This document shows positions 42,663-51,274 of a DNA stretch of 64,000 nucleotides, one piece after another. The translations under genes and the position numbers were made by a program. The stretch is taken from contig NZ_JAUFPZ010000002.1 of NCBI RefSeq assembly GCF_030409505.1, positions 1,364,001 through 1,428,000 on the forward strand, given 5' to 3'. The notes under the pieces are model-generated. The model was not told the DNA's origin and did no database searches. It saw nothing but the letters and a program-made list of their open reading frames with translations. Position 1 is the stretch's first letter; each line of letters starts with the position of its first letter. The DNA is from Zunongwangia endophytica. GTDB taxonomy: Bacteria; Bacteroidota; Bacteroidia; Flavobacteriales; Flavobacteriaceae.

Positions 42663-43712
42663 TTAGTTTAAACTCTTTAAAGCAGCTATTAATTTTTGAT
42701 TTTCCTCTGTGGTTCCTACGGTTAAACGCAGGGTATTTTCACAAAGTGGTTGTGTAGTTCTATTTCTAATTACAATTCCCTTTTCGATAAGCTGGTGGTA
42801 TCTTGAAGTTGCATCGTCTACCTTCACTAAGACAAAATTAGCGTCTGTAGGGTATATTTTTTCTACAAATGTTACTTCTTGCAATACCTCTACGAGTTCT
42901 TTACGACCTTTTAAAATATCGGCGACTTCACTGCTTACAACATCTACATCTAAAATACGATTTAAAGCACGTTGTTGTGTTAATTCGTTTACATTATAAG
43001 GTGGCTTAATTTTCTTTAAAATCTCGATAATCTCTTCTGAAGCCCAGCAGATTCCCAAGCGGATTCCGGCCATTCCATAAGCTTTAGAAAGTGTTTGTGT
43101 AATGACCAAATTGGGATATTGCTGAAGCCGACTTAACCAACTTTCTTTTCCTGAAAAATCGATATAAGCCTCGTCGATAATGACTAATCCTTTGAATTTT
43201 TGAAGTAATTCTATTACTTTTTCTTCGGAAAAGGTATTACCCGTTGGATTATTAGGTGAACAAAGAAATAAAAGCTTCGAATTTTCATCTATTTTCGATA
43301 AAATCTCTGAAATGTTTGGTTCGAAATCCTGAGAAAGTAACACCTCTCTATTTTCGATATTATTGATTTCAGCAAGTACTTTATACATTCCGTAAGTTGG
43401 CGGAAGTGAGATTACATTATCTTTTCCCGGTTCACAAAACGCCCTAAATAATAAATCTAAAACCTCGTCGCTCCCATTACCCAACAAAATTTGTTCTGGC
43501 TGAACTTCTTTGATTTTTGCCAGTTCGTCTTTCAGATTTCGTTGATGTGGATCGGGATAACGATTTACATCGGTTTGATAAGGATTTTCATTCGCATCCA
43601 GAAAAACCATCTCGGTTCCCGTAGCTTTATATTCATCGCGAGCCGAAGAATAAGGCTTTAATTTCTTTACGTTTTCGCGAACAAGGTCTTGTATGTTTAT
43701 TTTAGTGGGCAT
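42663..43712 (-). CDS. hisC: Histidinol-phosphate aminotransferase
   Basis: PLP-dependent aminotransferase, 349 residues, making histidinol phosphate from imidazole acetol phosphate. PLP-site segments are [41 protein letters not shown] and [16 protein letters not shown] (Schiff-base Lys about residue 210). Normal length. A 230-base repeat-rich gap and the GIY-YIG gene separate it from hisD upstream. Confidence 0.97.
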   Translation of the reverse strand: MPTKINIQDLVRENVKKLKPYSSARDEYKATGTEMVFLDANENPYQTDVNRYPDPHQRNLKDELAKIKEVQPEQILLGNGSDEVLDLLFRAFCEPGKDNVISLPPTYGMYKVLAEINNIENREVLLSQDFEPNISEILSKIDENSKLLFLCSPNNPTGNTFSEEKVIELLQKFKGLVIIDEAYIDFSGKESWLSRLQQYPNLVITQTLSKAYGMAGIRLGICWASEEIIEILKKIKPPYNVNELTQQRALNRILDVDVVSSEVADILKGRKELVEVLQEVTFVEKIYPTDANFVLVKVDDATSRYHQLIEKGIVIRNRTTQPLCENTLRLTVGTTEENQKLIAALKSLN

Positions 43713-43800
43713 TTATGTTTAGCTTTTGCGATTAGCTGTTGGTTTTATTTTTTGAATCTTCTTTTCATCGTCCAAAACTTAATCAAATCTGATCGTCATA

Positions 43801-43927
43801 CTCACTCTAGATGAGATACTGAATTAAGTTCAGCATTACTAGAACCTTTTTTCGTCATCCCGGACTTGATCCGGGATCTCATCGTCTTTTTCTCACTCAA
43901 ATGAGATGCTGAAACGGTTTCAGCATG
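43801..43927. repeat. REP-like palindrome cluster, hisC side of the GIY-YIG gene
   Basis: Contains motif C (atactgaattaagttcagca, 43815-43834, and atgctgaaacggtttcagcat, 43904-43924) and motif B (cgtcatcccggacttgatcc then gggatctcat, 43853-43882). Both motifs are themselves palindromic (ATGCTGAA/TTCAGCAT; CCCGG/CCGGG). The same two motifs recur on the other side of the GIY-YIG gene. Confidence 0.75.
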
Positions 43928-43944
43928 TCGTCTCGTTTTCAAAA

Positions 43945-44223
43945 TTAATAGTCTAATGTTTCAATTTTTGGATTTAAACCTTTAATAAGCTCTAATTTCC
44001 ATTCCTTCTTCCAATTCTTAATTTGTTTTTCTCTAGCAATTGCCTGTTCAATTTCCGAAAATTCTTCAAAATAGATTAAATCTTTTATTTGATATTTAGA
44101 AGTAAAATTACTTCCATTTCCGCTGTGATGTTCTGCTATTCTTTTCTTCAAATCATTTGTAACACCCGTGTAGAAAACAGTACGATATCTATTTGTCAGA
44201 ATGTATACAAATGAACTTTTCAT
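43945..44223 (-). CDS. GIY-YIG nuclease domain protein (92 aa), intercalated in the his operon
   Basis: Small single-domain nuclease of the UvrC-type GIY-YIG fold: FVYILTNRYRTVFYTGVTND (the two Tyr/Gly motifs), LKKRIAEH (catalytic Arg) and FSEIEQAIAREKQIKNWKKE (metal-binding Glu). No DNA-binding extension. It is unrelated to histidine synthesis, lies between hisD and hisC in the same orientation, and is bracketed by matching palindromic repeats on both sides, so it was probably inserted together with them. Such proteins occur in many copies in Bacteroidetes genomes (general knowledge); a link to repeat spreading is inference. Confidence 0.92.
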   Translation of the reverse strand: MKSSFVYILTNRYRTVFYTGVTNDLKKRIAEHHSGNGSNFTSKYQIKDLIYFEEFSEIEQAIAREKQIKNWKKEWKLELIKGLNPKIETLDY

Positions 44224-44523
44224 TTTAATTTAAATTTCGCTCTATAATATCTTCAATTCACCCTTAAAAGCTGAGTGAGATGCTGAATCAAGTTCAGCAT
44301 GACGCAACCTATTTTTTAATTCCGGACTTGAATCAATCTTATTAAAAGTTCAGTATAACAAACGATCTTCGTCATCCCGGACTTGATGCGGGATCTCATT
44401 CTCATTTTCATAATCTCAGATAAATTCAACATTTAGAATCAAAAATAATTCTTCTTGTATCTTATTTCTTTAGTCTTTAATCTCTCTTCTCAAAACGTAT
44501 CGCTCTAAAAACTCATCATTGCA
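44224..44523. other. hisD-GIY-YIG intergenic stretch
   Basis: Exactly 300 bases holding the second palindrome cluster (44277-44399) and, close to the hisD stop, a loose copy of repeat E (about 44465-44510). No coding signal. Confidence 0.7.
44277..44399. repeat. REP-like palindrome cluster, hisD side of the GIY-YIG gene
   Basis: Motif C (gagatgctgaatcaagttca then gcatgacg, 44277-44304), a partial motif B (ttccggacttgaatcaatc, about 44320) and a full motif B (cgtcatcccggacttgatgc then gggatctcat, 44370-44399) in the same orientation as the copy on the hisC side. Confidence 0.75.
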
Positions 44524-45807
44524 TTAATCAAGATCTTTCAAACGTAGCGTAACCGCATTTTTATGAGCTTGTAATCCTTCAGCTTCGGCCATTAACTCGA
44601 TAGCGGGACCAATACCTTTTATTCCTTCTTCTGAAATTTGCTGAAACGTCATACTTTTCATAAAACTATCCAGATTTACGCCACTATATTGTTTTGCATA
44701 TCCGTTTGTTGGTAAGGTATGATTAGTTCCTGAAGCATAATCTCCGGCACTTTCAGGAGTATAATTTCCAATAAAAACAGATCCTGCATTTAAGATTCCA
44801 TCTATATAAAAATTGTTATTTCCTGTTGAAATTATAAAATGTTCAGGACCATATTCATTTATTAATTCGAGTGCAATTTCATCATTTTCAACCTGAATTA
44901 ATTTTGAATTTTCTATCGCCTTTGCTGCAATAGCTTTTCTTGGTAATTTTTCAAGTTGAATTTCCACTTCATTTTCTACTTCATCTAAAAGTGCTTTTGA
45001 AGTTGAAACCAAAATTACCTGACTATCGGTGCCATGTTCAGCCTGACTTAACAGATCTGAAGCCACATAAGCTGGATTTGCCGAATCGTCTGCGACAACT
45101 AACAATTCTGATGGACCTGCCGGCATATCGATCGAAACATTATGCCGAGTTGCTAACTGCTTAGCAACGGTTACAAACTGATTTCCGGGACCAAATATTT
45201 TATATACTTTAGGAATCGTTTCTGTTCCAAAAGTTAAGGCTGCTATCGCTTGGATTCCGCCAATCTTATTGATTTTTGTTACTCCGCATAAATTAGCAGT
45301 GTATAAAATCGCGGGATGTACTTTTCCTTCTTTATTAGGAGGCGTACAGAGCACAATTTCTTTACACCCTGCAATTGCTGCCGGTACCGCCAACATCAAT
45401 ATTGTTGAAAATAATGGCGCACTTCCACCGGGAATATATAATCCGACTTTTTGAATCGGTCTTTTTTCCTGCCAGCATTTCACACCACTTGTAGTTTCAA
45501 CCTCAATCTTTTCGGTTTTTTGAGCGGTATGAAATTTTTCAATATTTTTTTTCGCCAATAGAATAGCCGACTTCAATTCTTCTGAAATCTCAGATTCAGC
45601 AGTTGCAATTTCTTCTGAAGTTGCTAAGGTGTTTTCCAGTTTAATACCATCAAACATATCTGTGTATTTAGCCACCGCTGCATCTCCTTTGGCTTTTACT
45701 TCAGCAAATATTTGATTTACCGTATCTTCAATATCATCTACCGTTTTGGTTGGTCGCTTTAAAACCACTTCCCATTCCGATTTTGAAGGTTTATATATTT
45801 TGTTCAT
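44524..45807 (-). CDS. hisD: Histidinol dehydrogenase
   Basis: NAD- and zinc-dependent enzyme catalysing the last two steps of histidine synthesis, 427 residues. Family blocks seen: VGLYIPGGSAPLFSTILMLA, GPGNQFVTVAKQLA, IDMPAGPSELLVVADDSANP, SQAEHGTDSQV (zinc His/Gln), EYGPEHFIIST and SGTNHTLPTNGYAKQYSGV. Complete and in the operon order hisG-hisD. Confidence 0.97.
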   Translation of the reverse strand: MNKIYKPSKSEWEVVLKRPTKTVDDIEDTVNQIFAEVKAKGDAAVAKYTDMFDGIKLENTLATSEEIATAESEISEELKSAILLAKKNIEKFHTAQKTEKIEVETTSGVKCWQEKRPIQKVGLYIPGGSAPLFSTILMLAVPAAIAGCKEIVLCTPPNKEGKVHPAILYTANLCGVTKINKIGGIQAIAALTFGTETIPKVYKIFGPGNQFVTVAKQLATRHNVSIDMPAGPSELLVVADDSANPAYVASDLLSQAEHGTDSQVILVSTSKALLDEVENEVEIQLEKLPRKAIAAKAIENSKLIQVENDEIALELINEYGPEHFIISTGNNNFYIDGILNAGSVFIGNYTPESAGDYASGTNHTLPTNGYAKQYSGVNLDSFMKSMTFQQISEEGIKGIGPAIELMAEAEGLQAHKNAVTLRLKDLD

Positions 45808-46052
45808 TTTTTTTCAGTTTACAGTTAACTGTTTACGGTTTACGATTTTTAACTTTTAGCTTTAAATTCATGATATTATTACTTGCGTAGTGAAACGAAG
45901 TCGAGAAATCTAATCATAAATAATTCTTTGTTTCAAATTTAAAATCTACTATTATGTTTCAATATCTGACTCTTTCTTTTTTCCATTGCCGAAAAAAGAA
46001 ACAAAAAAGTCTAGGCTTACGAAACTTGATCTAAATTCTTCATTCCGAAGCT

Positions 46053-46092
46053 AAATTTTAGGAACTCGCTACGCTCAAACAGCCTAAAATTT
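46053..46092. repeat. 10-bp perfect inverted repeat, 20-base loop
   Basis: aaattttagg and cctaaaattt enclose aactcgctacgctcaaacag. Inside the hisG-hisD gap; no T run follows, so it is not a classical terminator. Could be an RNA processing structure or a relic of a mobile repeat. Confidence 0.6.
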
Positions 46093-46234
46093 CAACGCTT
46101 ACTTCACTTCGAATTTAACGATCAACTTTCGATAGGCCAGTTTTCAAATTTCAAATAACAATTATCAACTATTAATGTTCAGTTTTTAATTCAATATTTA
46201 GCATGCAAAGTAAATCCTGATTCTTATTTCTCTA

Positions 46235-46268
46235 GTCTATATTCTAAGCTCTAAAAGCGAAGCGATCT
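46235..46268 (+). repeat. Dispersed repeat E, copy 2, just after hisG
   Basis: Near-identical to 40813-40843, 12 bases from the hisG stop. See the copy-1 entry. Confidence 0.65.
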
Positions 46269-46279
46269 AACATCTAAAT

Positions 46280-47143
46280 TTACAACACCATTTTCTCAAT
46301 CGGCACCACAAGTAATCCTTCGGCACCTAATTGCTTTAACTCGTCGATTACTTCCCAAAAACGTTCTTCGTTTATTACGGTGTGAATTGAACTCCATCCT
46401 TTTTCAGCTAAAGGTAAAACCGTTGGAGAGCGCATTCCTGGTAATAAATTGATGATCTCATCTAACTTATCATTCGGCGCATTTAGCAATATATATTTTG
46501 AAGTTCGTGCATTTAAAACCGACTTCAATCGAAACTGTAATTTATCTAATATTGCCTGGCGAGCCTCAGAAATGTTTGGAGAAATGGCTAATATCGCTTC
46601 ACTTTTCAACATTACTTCAGCTTCTTTCAAATTGTTTTTGAAAAGCGTACTTCCGCTGGAAACAATATCACAAATAGCATCGGCTAAACCAATATTAGGA
46701 GCGATTTCTACCGAACCATTGATTATATGTAAATCTGCTGAAATTCCTTTTTCAGCTAAATAGTCTTTAACCGTATTTGGATAACTGGTCGCAATTTTTT
46801 TACCCTCTAAATCCTGAATCCCATTATATTTTACTGATTTTGGAACAGCTAAAGAAACACGGCATTTAGAAAAGCCTAGTTTTTCTCCTCGAATAATATC
46901 TTTACCTTTCTCAATAAGTACATTTTCACCCAAAATAGCGACATCTACCACACCGTCTCGAAGATATTGAGGGATATCACCATTTCTTAAATAAAGTACT
47001 TCTACAGGGAAATTTCGAGCAGAAGCTTTTAATTGTTCCTTCCCATTATCAATAGAAATTCCGGCATCTTTTAAGATCTTAAGAGAATCTTCGTTTAGTC
47101 GGCCAGATTTTTGAATCGCAATTCTTAATTTTTCTTCTTTCAT
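46280..47143 (-). CDS. hisG: ATP phosphoribosyltransferase (long form)
   Basis: First, committed enzyme of histidine synthesis. The 287-residue length is the long form, with a catalytic bilobal part (LRIAIQKSGRLNEDSLKIL, EGKKIATSYPNTVKDYL, ADAICDIVSSGSTLF with the PRPP loop) and a C-terminal regulatory domain (about 215-287) that binds histidine for feedback inhibition; accordingly no hisZ is needed. First structural gene after the leader and attenuator at 47188-47311. Confidence 0.97.
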   Translation of the reverse strand: MKEEKLRIAIQKSGRLNEDSLKILKDAGISIDNGKEQLKASARNFPVEVLYLRNGDIPQYLRDGVVDVAILGENVLIEKGKDIIRGEKLGFSKCRVSLAVPKSVKYNGIQDLEGKKIATSYPNTVKDYLAEKGISADLHIINGSVEIAPNIGLADAICDIVSSGSTLFKNNLKEAEVMLKSEAILAISPNISEARQAILDKLQFRLKSVLNARTSKYILLNAPNDKLDEIINLLPGMRSPTVLPLAEKGWSSIHTVINEERFWEVIDELKQLGAEGLLVVPIEKMVL

Positions 47144-47187
47144 CAGAAAAAGTATTTATTTTTTACTTTCAGTTTTTAATTTTGGGC

Positions 47188-47222
47188 AAAAAAAAACCCG
47201 TTTGAATAGCTCAAACGGGTTT
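47188..47222 (-). terminator. Attenuator terminator of the histidine operon
   Basis: 12-bp perfect stem aaacccgtttga/tcaaacgggttt (47194-47205 and 47211-47222) with loop atagc, followed on the minus strand by an eight-plus T run. It lies between the leader peptide stop (47255) and hisG (47143), the classical place of a transcription attenuator. Confidence 0.88.
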
Positions 47223-47254
47223 CTAAATATGCTTAACATTACCACATATCAAAT

Positions 47255-47311
47255 TTACCTCGCGTGAGCGCAGTAGTAAAAATGATGATGATGTAATTGT
47301 ATTGTTCTCAT
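47255..47311 (-). CDS. hisL: Histidine operon leader peptide (18 aa, four His in a row)
   Basis: Minus-strand ATG at 47311 opens MRTIQLHHHHFYYCAHAR and a TAA stop. Four consecutive CAT codons plus a later CAC make five His of 18 residues. It is preceded 8 bases upstream by a canonical promoter box and followed by a strong terminator and then hisG. By analogy with proteobacterial hisL, ribosome stalling at the His run when charged His-tRNA is scarce would favour an antiterminator. Sequence, position and operon identity all agree; the mechanism itself is inferred. Confidence 0.88.
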   Translation of the reverse strand: MRTIQLHHHHFYYCAHAR

Positions 47312-47319
47312 TGTTAAAG

Positions 47320-47349
47320 CAAATCTAAGTATTAATTTTAAAATTCAAA
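47320..47349 (-). promoter_or_regulatory. Promoter of the histidine operon
   Basis: Minus strand TTTG (47346-47349), 18-base spacer, TAGATTTG (47320-47327): an excellent fit to the Bacteroidetes TTTG/TAnnTTTG promoter. The leader peptide ATG begins 8 bases further on, so its mRNA has almost no 5' untranslated part. Confidence 0.75.
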
Positions 47350-47378
47350 ATCAAAAATTAAACTTTTTGAGATTTATT

Positions 47379-48194
47379 TTAATTATTTCCTAATATTAGC
47401 GGTAATCCATTTTCTCCAGATCCAATAATCACAGTTTTTGCATTACCTGATTTTGAAAGTTCTAACGTTGCCTGGATACCTTTTTCCTGTAAAATCTTAT
47501 CGGTTAAAGATTCACTTAAAATGCGGTTTGCACGTGCTTTACCTTCAGCATCGATTCGTTGACGCTCTGCTTCCTGCTCAGCTTTAGTTAATCGATACTC
47601 ATATTCTAAAGATTCTTGCTCTTGTCTTAATTTACGCTCGATAGCATCTTTAATTGTTGATGGTAAAGCTACATCACGTACTAAAACTTCATTTACCTGA
47701 ACATACTGTTCTCTTAGTAATATCTGAGTTTCTTCTAAAATTTCTTCCTGAATAGCTTCTCGCTTACTAGAATATAGTTGCTCTGGATTATAACGACCAA
47801 CAACCGCTCTGGTAGCAGATCGTAATGCAGGTTTTAATAAACGCTCGATATAAGCTTCACTCTTTTCCTGATGCAATTTCCCTAAATCATTATAAGCTGG
47901 CTGAAACCATACGGAAGCATCCAGTTTAATCTCCAAACCATTTGAAGAGAGTACTGTCATTTTCTCATCTAGCGATTGCTGTCTTACTTCATACACAAAA
48001 ACTCTATTCCATGGGGCAACCAAATGAAAACCTTCATTTAAAGGAGGTCCATCGGTAACGACACCATTTCCAAAAGTTTTGTAAAGCACTCCTGCTTCAC
48101 CAGAACCTATGGTTACAGTAGATTTTGAGACAAAAATTATTAAAATTACCAGTCCGATAAAAATAGGGATGGCAAGCTTGGGTAATCTATTCAT
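47379..48194 (-). CDS. Prohibitin/SPFH-domain membrane protein
   Basis: A 271-residue protein with one N-terminal membrane helix (AIPIFIGLVILIIFVS) and an SPFH/prohibitin domain (GEAGVLYKTFG..GFHLVAPWNRVFVYEVR, VGRYNPEQLYSSKREAIQEE), followed by a long charged coiled coil (about 180-240: RLTKAEQEAERQRIDAEGKA). Prohibitins form ring-shaped membrane scaffolds. C-terminal residues VIIGSGENGLPLILGN are typical. Lies 10 bases after the VWA protein gene and may be co-transcribed with it. Confidence 0.93.
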   Translation of the reverse strand: MNRLPKLAIPIFIGLVILIIFVSKSTVTIGSGEAGVLYKTFGNGVVTDGPPLNEGFHLVAPWNRVFVYEVRQQSLDEKMTVLSSNGLEIKLDASVWFQPAYNDLGKLHQEKSEAYIERLLKPALRSATRAVVGRYNPEQLYSSKREAIQEEILEETQILLREQYVQVNEVLVRDVALPSTIKDAIERKLRQEQESLEYEYRLTKAEQEAERQRIDAEGKARANRILSESLTDKILQEKGIQATLELSKSGNAKTVIIGSGENGLPLILGNN

Positions 48195-48204
48195 AAATAT
48201 ATAA

Positions 48205-50238
48205 TTAAATTAGACCTTTATATTTTCGGTAAAACCATTCGGCTGCTAGAATTGCAACTATAATAAAGAGTAAATAATACCAGTCTATCAAAGGTCGGCT
48301 TTTTTTATTCGCTTTCCTAATTATAGAAAATCGAGTATCATTTAAAAGTTCGCGTTTTAGCTCGTCTAAATTTTCTTTAAAATAAACGCGAGTATTATTT
48401 CTTGAAGCCAGATTTTCTAATTTGGACAAATTCGCTGAAGAAAATTGCTGTTCTACATTGAATGCTATTATTGAAAATTCTCCTGATTTATTTAAGCCTG
48501 AATTTTTCTCGGTAACGGTAAAATGATAATCTCCCGGTTGAAGGTTATTAAAGCTCACCTGATAAAAATTTTCTTGCAACAAAAACCTCGAATCAAAACT
48601 CAAATCTAGGCTATCGTTTTCGACTAAGATTTGAAGATTTGCATTCGGATCAAATTGATAATTTTCGTCGAAAAATTGAGCGTCAAATTTTACAATTTCA
48701 TTAGAATAATAGAAAGATTCATAATCGATATTTAACCGCTCTTTTTTATTTTTTGATGCTAAGTTTTGAACTATCGCTCCAATAAAATTATCGAATTTCT
48801 CGAAGCTTTGATTTTCTACATAAACCTTATTTCTCCATCGCCAGATATTTTCACCAAACAAAAAACCTGAACGTATTCCGTTGTTTTTCCTCGTAATCAA
48901 TAATGGCTGATTGGTCTCCACACTTTCTATTTTTTGATAGAGTATATTACTGAAATCATCCGTAATTTTTATGTCGCCAAACTTGTCTTGTAATGGTGAT
49001 AGATTTGAAAATCCAATATCTTCAAACTGAAATTGGTTAAAATTTGAATTCATTATTGGATAAAAATCTTGTACATCTTCTGTTACAGATTTATCTAAAT
49101 TTGGAAAACTATTATTTACTATATTCCAATTTGTTTTAGTTCCAGTAACTAATAAATAAGGAAGATTATTACCTTCAATCAACTTAAGATAATTATTAAA
49201 GTTATCATTTGGTTGATAAATTATAACTAACTGATATTCATTTAATTCTATATTATTTTCGCTAGCGTATTTTATACTAGAAATTCGCTGTTTATTTTGT
49301 TCTATAGCCTTTTTTAATGCTCCTAAATCTGGATGAGAAATACTGCTGAGAATTAACACCGAAGTACGCTCATCAATCACTTCAACTGCAAAACTATTTT
49401 GATTATTTACCGTATTCTTTTCTTTATCTAGCGGAAGAATTTCTGCGGAATAAGCTTGCGTTCCTAATTTTGAAGCCGGCAAGTTTACCTCTAATTTCAA
49501 AGACTTTTTTTCAGCTGAAAAATCTACATTTTCAGAAGAAACCGTTTTCCCTTCAGTTGTAATTTGAAACCTTGAAGCGACACTTTTCGAACCTGAATAA
49601 TTTAAGAATATTTCAACCGGAAATTTATTTTCTAGAAATGCATAGCGGTTTACATTCAGTTTTGAAATGCTTAGATCGGGAAATTTTGTTGTATCCCCCA
49701 CTACTATCGGAAAGATTTTTTGATTTGAAGAAGCATCAAAATATTGAAAATCTCGCCCTAAAGTTTGATTACCATCGGTAACTAAAATGGTCGCCGTTTG
49801 CTTGTTTTTATAGATCGATTTTAGACTATTTAAAGCCTTAAAAATATCAGTTTGTTTTTCGCTAAAATTAGCCGAATCTGAGCTTAAAATGTTGTTTCCA
49901 AAATAGATATTTTGAACATCAAATTGTTGATTTATTTCGTCATCTTCAGTTAAAAATGAGGTGATTTCAGCAATATTTTTTTCCTGATTTAGATGGGAAA
50001 TAGATTCAGAATTATCCAAAGCCAATACCAAATTTGGCTTTTCTCTTTCTATTTTTGTAGTGGTTATTTTAGGATCAATCAGTAATAGAAGTAATGCAAA
50101 AACTCCTAAAGCGCGTAAAATAAAAAGTATTAAACGCTCTTTACCGCTACGTTTAGACTTTACAAAATATTGAAAATAAGAAAACCCCAGCGCGAATATC
50201 ACAGCCAGGGTTATATATATAATGTTTAGTAAAGTCAT
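48205..50238 (-). CDS. Membrane protein with von Willebrand factor A-like domain
   Basis: A 677-residue protein with two N-terminal membrane helices (about 1-25 and 38-58), an extracytoplasmic VWA-like domain opening with LVLALDNSESI (MIDAS-type DxSxS), a second part with beta-rich repeats, and a single C-terminal helix (YYLLFIIVAILAAEWFYRKY). The layout is that of widespread Bacteroidetes VWA proteins in the BatA-like group, with no known specific role. No partner MoxR or BatB genes are beside it. Ends 10 bases before the SPFH gene. Confidence 0.8.
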   Translation of the reverse strand: MTLLNIIYITLAVIFALGFSYFQYFVKSKRSGKERLILFILRALGVFALLLLLIDPKITTTKIEREKPNLVLALDNSESISHLNQEKNIAEITSFLTEDDEINQQFDVQNIYFGNNILSSDSANFSEKQTDIFKALNSLKSIYKNKQTATILVTDGNQTLGRDFQYFDASSNQKIFPIVVGDTTKFPDLSISKLNVNRYAFLENKFPVEIFLNYSGSKSVASRFQITTEGKTVSSENVDFSAEKKSLKLEVNLPASKLGTQAYSAEILPLDKEKNTVNNQNSFAVEVIDERTSVLILSSISHPDLGALKKAIEQNKQRISSIKYASENNIELNEYQLVIIYQPNDNFNNYLKLIEGNNLPYLLVTGTKTNWNIVNNSFPNLDKSVTEDVQDFYPIMNSNFNQFQFEDIGFSNLSPLQDKFGDIKITDDFSNILYQKIESVETNQPLLITRKNNGIRSGFLFGENIWRWRNKVYVENQSFEKFDNFIGAIVQNLASKNKKERLNIDYESFYYSNEIVKFDAQFFDENYQFDPNANLQILVENDSLDLSFDSRFLLQENFYQVSFNNLQPGDYHFTVTEKNSGLNKSGEFSIIAFNVEQQFSSANLSKLENLASRNNTRVYFKENLDELKRELLNDTRFSIIRKANKKSRPLIDWYYLLFIIVAILAAEWFYRKYKGLI

Positions 50239-50326
50239 TAATTGATTTTGGGTTGTAATTTAAGAGAATATTAAGCTTCTACCAACCTAAAATCAAAAAA
50301 CAAAATCAATAATTTTAATTAGGAAA

Positions 50327-51073
50327 TTAGGTTAGCATACCGCCATCTACATTAATTACCTGTCCGGTAATATAAGCACTAAGGTCACTACCTAAGAAAA
50401 CACAAGCATTTGCTATATCCTCTGGAGATCCACCACGTTTCAATGGAATATTATCTCTCCATCCCTGTACTACTTTCTCATCTAATTTCTCTGTCATTTC
50501 AGTTTCGATAAAGCCAGGAGCGATCACATTCGTACGAATATTACGAGAACCAAGCTCTAGTGCCATTGACTTACTAAAACCAATAATACCAGCTTTAGAA
50601 GCCGCATAATTGGCCTGACCTGCATTTCCTTTAACTCCAACTACAGAACTCATATTAATGATACTTCCCTTGCGTTGCTTAAGCATGGTTCGTTGCACGG
50701 CTTTAGTCATGTTGAAAATTGACTTAAGGTTTACTTCGATCACACGATCAAAATCTTCCTCACTCATACGCATAAGCAGGTTATCTTTGGTAATCCCTGC
50801 ATTATTTACCAGAATATCGATAGCGCCAAAATCTTCAGCTACGTTTTTAATTAACTCTTGAGCCTGATCAAAATCTGCCGCATTAGATTTATAACCTTTT
50901 GCTTTTACACCAGCTTCAGATAGTTCCTTTTCTAGTTCTTTTGCTGCTTCTTCAGAAGAATTATATGTGAATGCTACATTCGCACCCTGCTCTGCAAATA
51001 CTTTTGCTATACCGCTACCGATACCGCGGCTTCCACCGGTTACGATAGCATTTTTACCTTCTAGTAATTTCAT
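50327..51073 (-). CDS. fabG: 3-oxoacyl-[acyl-carrier-protein] reductase
   Basis: NADPH-dependent SDR of fatty-acid synthesis, 248 residues. TGGSRGIGSGIAKVFAEQG, NNAGITKDNLLMRM, INMSSVVGVKGNAGQANYAA and SKAG (Ser, Tyr, Lys), and the C-terminal YITGQVINVDGGM are the FabG signature. The NLLMRM segment is the distinguishing FabG mark. Preceded by a TATCTTTG box (51105-51112, minus) with a CAAA partner 21 bases further, a plausible own promoter. Confidence 0.94.
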   Translation of the reverse strand: MKLLEGKNAIVTGGSRGIGSGIAKVFAEQGANVAFTYNSSEEAAKELEKELSEAGVKAKGYKSNAADFDQAQELIKNVAEDFGAIDILVNNAGITKDNLLMRMSEEDFDRVIEVNLKSIFNMTKAVQRTMLKQRKGSIINMSSVVGVKGNAGQANYAASKAGIIGFSKSMALELGSRNIRTNVIAPGFIETEMTEKLDEKVVQGWRDNIPLKRGGSPEDIANACVFLGSDLSAYITGQVINVDGGMLT

Positions 51074-51134
51074 ATGTATTATAGTAAGTTAGATTTATCT
51101 GCTCCAAAGATAAGAATATGCATTGTTTAGGTAC

Positions 51135-51165
51135 AAAAAAACCTCCTTTTTCAAGGAGGTTTTCA
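51135..51165 (-). terminator. Terminator downstream of the M16 peptidase gene
   Basis: 11-bp stem aaaacctcctt/aaggaggtttt (51138-51148 and 51153-51163), 4-base loop; T run on the minus strand. It is 110 bases beyond the M16 stop and just before the fabG promoter region. Confidence 0.82.
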
Positions 51166-51274
51166 ATTTTTCTCAATAGTGCATATTGAATTTTCCAAAG
51201 CCTGGCTCGAAACTAAATAATAATTTCGCCGGTACTTTAAGGACTTTACCTAAGGTACTTCTCTTCGAATTGGA

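Larger units (their letters stand above)
45808..46279. other. hisG-hisD intergenic stretch with repeats
   Basis: 472 bases. Holds repeat A remnant (45886-45911), a tract typical of flavobacterial intergenic repeats (ttttccattgccgaaaaaag, near 45978), a 10-bp perfect inverted repeat aaattttagg/cctaaaattt (46053-46062 and 46083-46092) and repeat E copy 2 (46235-46268). No gene recognised. An operon with such a gap may have its own internal promoter or processing site here. Confidence 0.65.

Noticed and set aside
43801..44399. CRISPR array around the GIY-YIG gene
   Set aside because: The repeats are palindromic, irregularly spaced and of different kinds, with no regular spacers and no Cas genes.
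47188..47222. Terminator of the SPFH transcript
   Set aside because: It lies on the his side, downstream of the his leader, whose orientation and position fit attenuation of hisG; the SPFH gene ends at 47379 before the his promoter and shows no separate hairpin.
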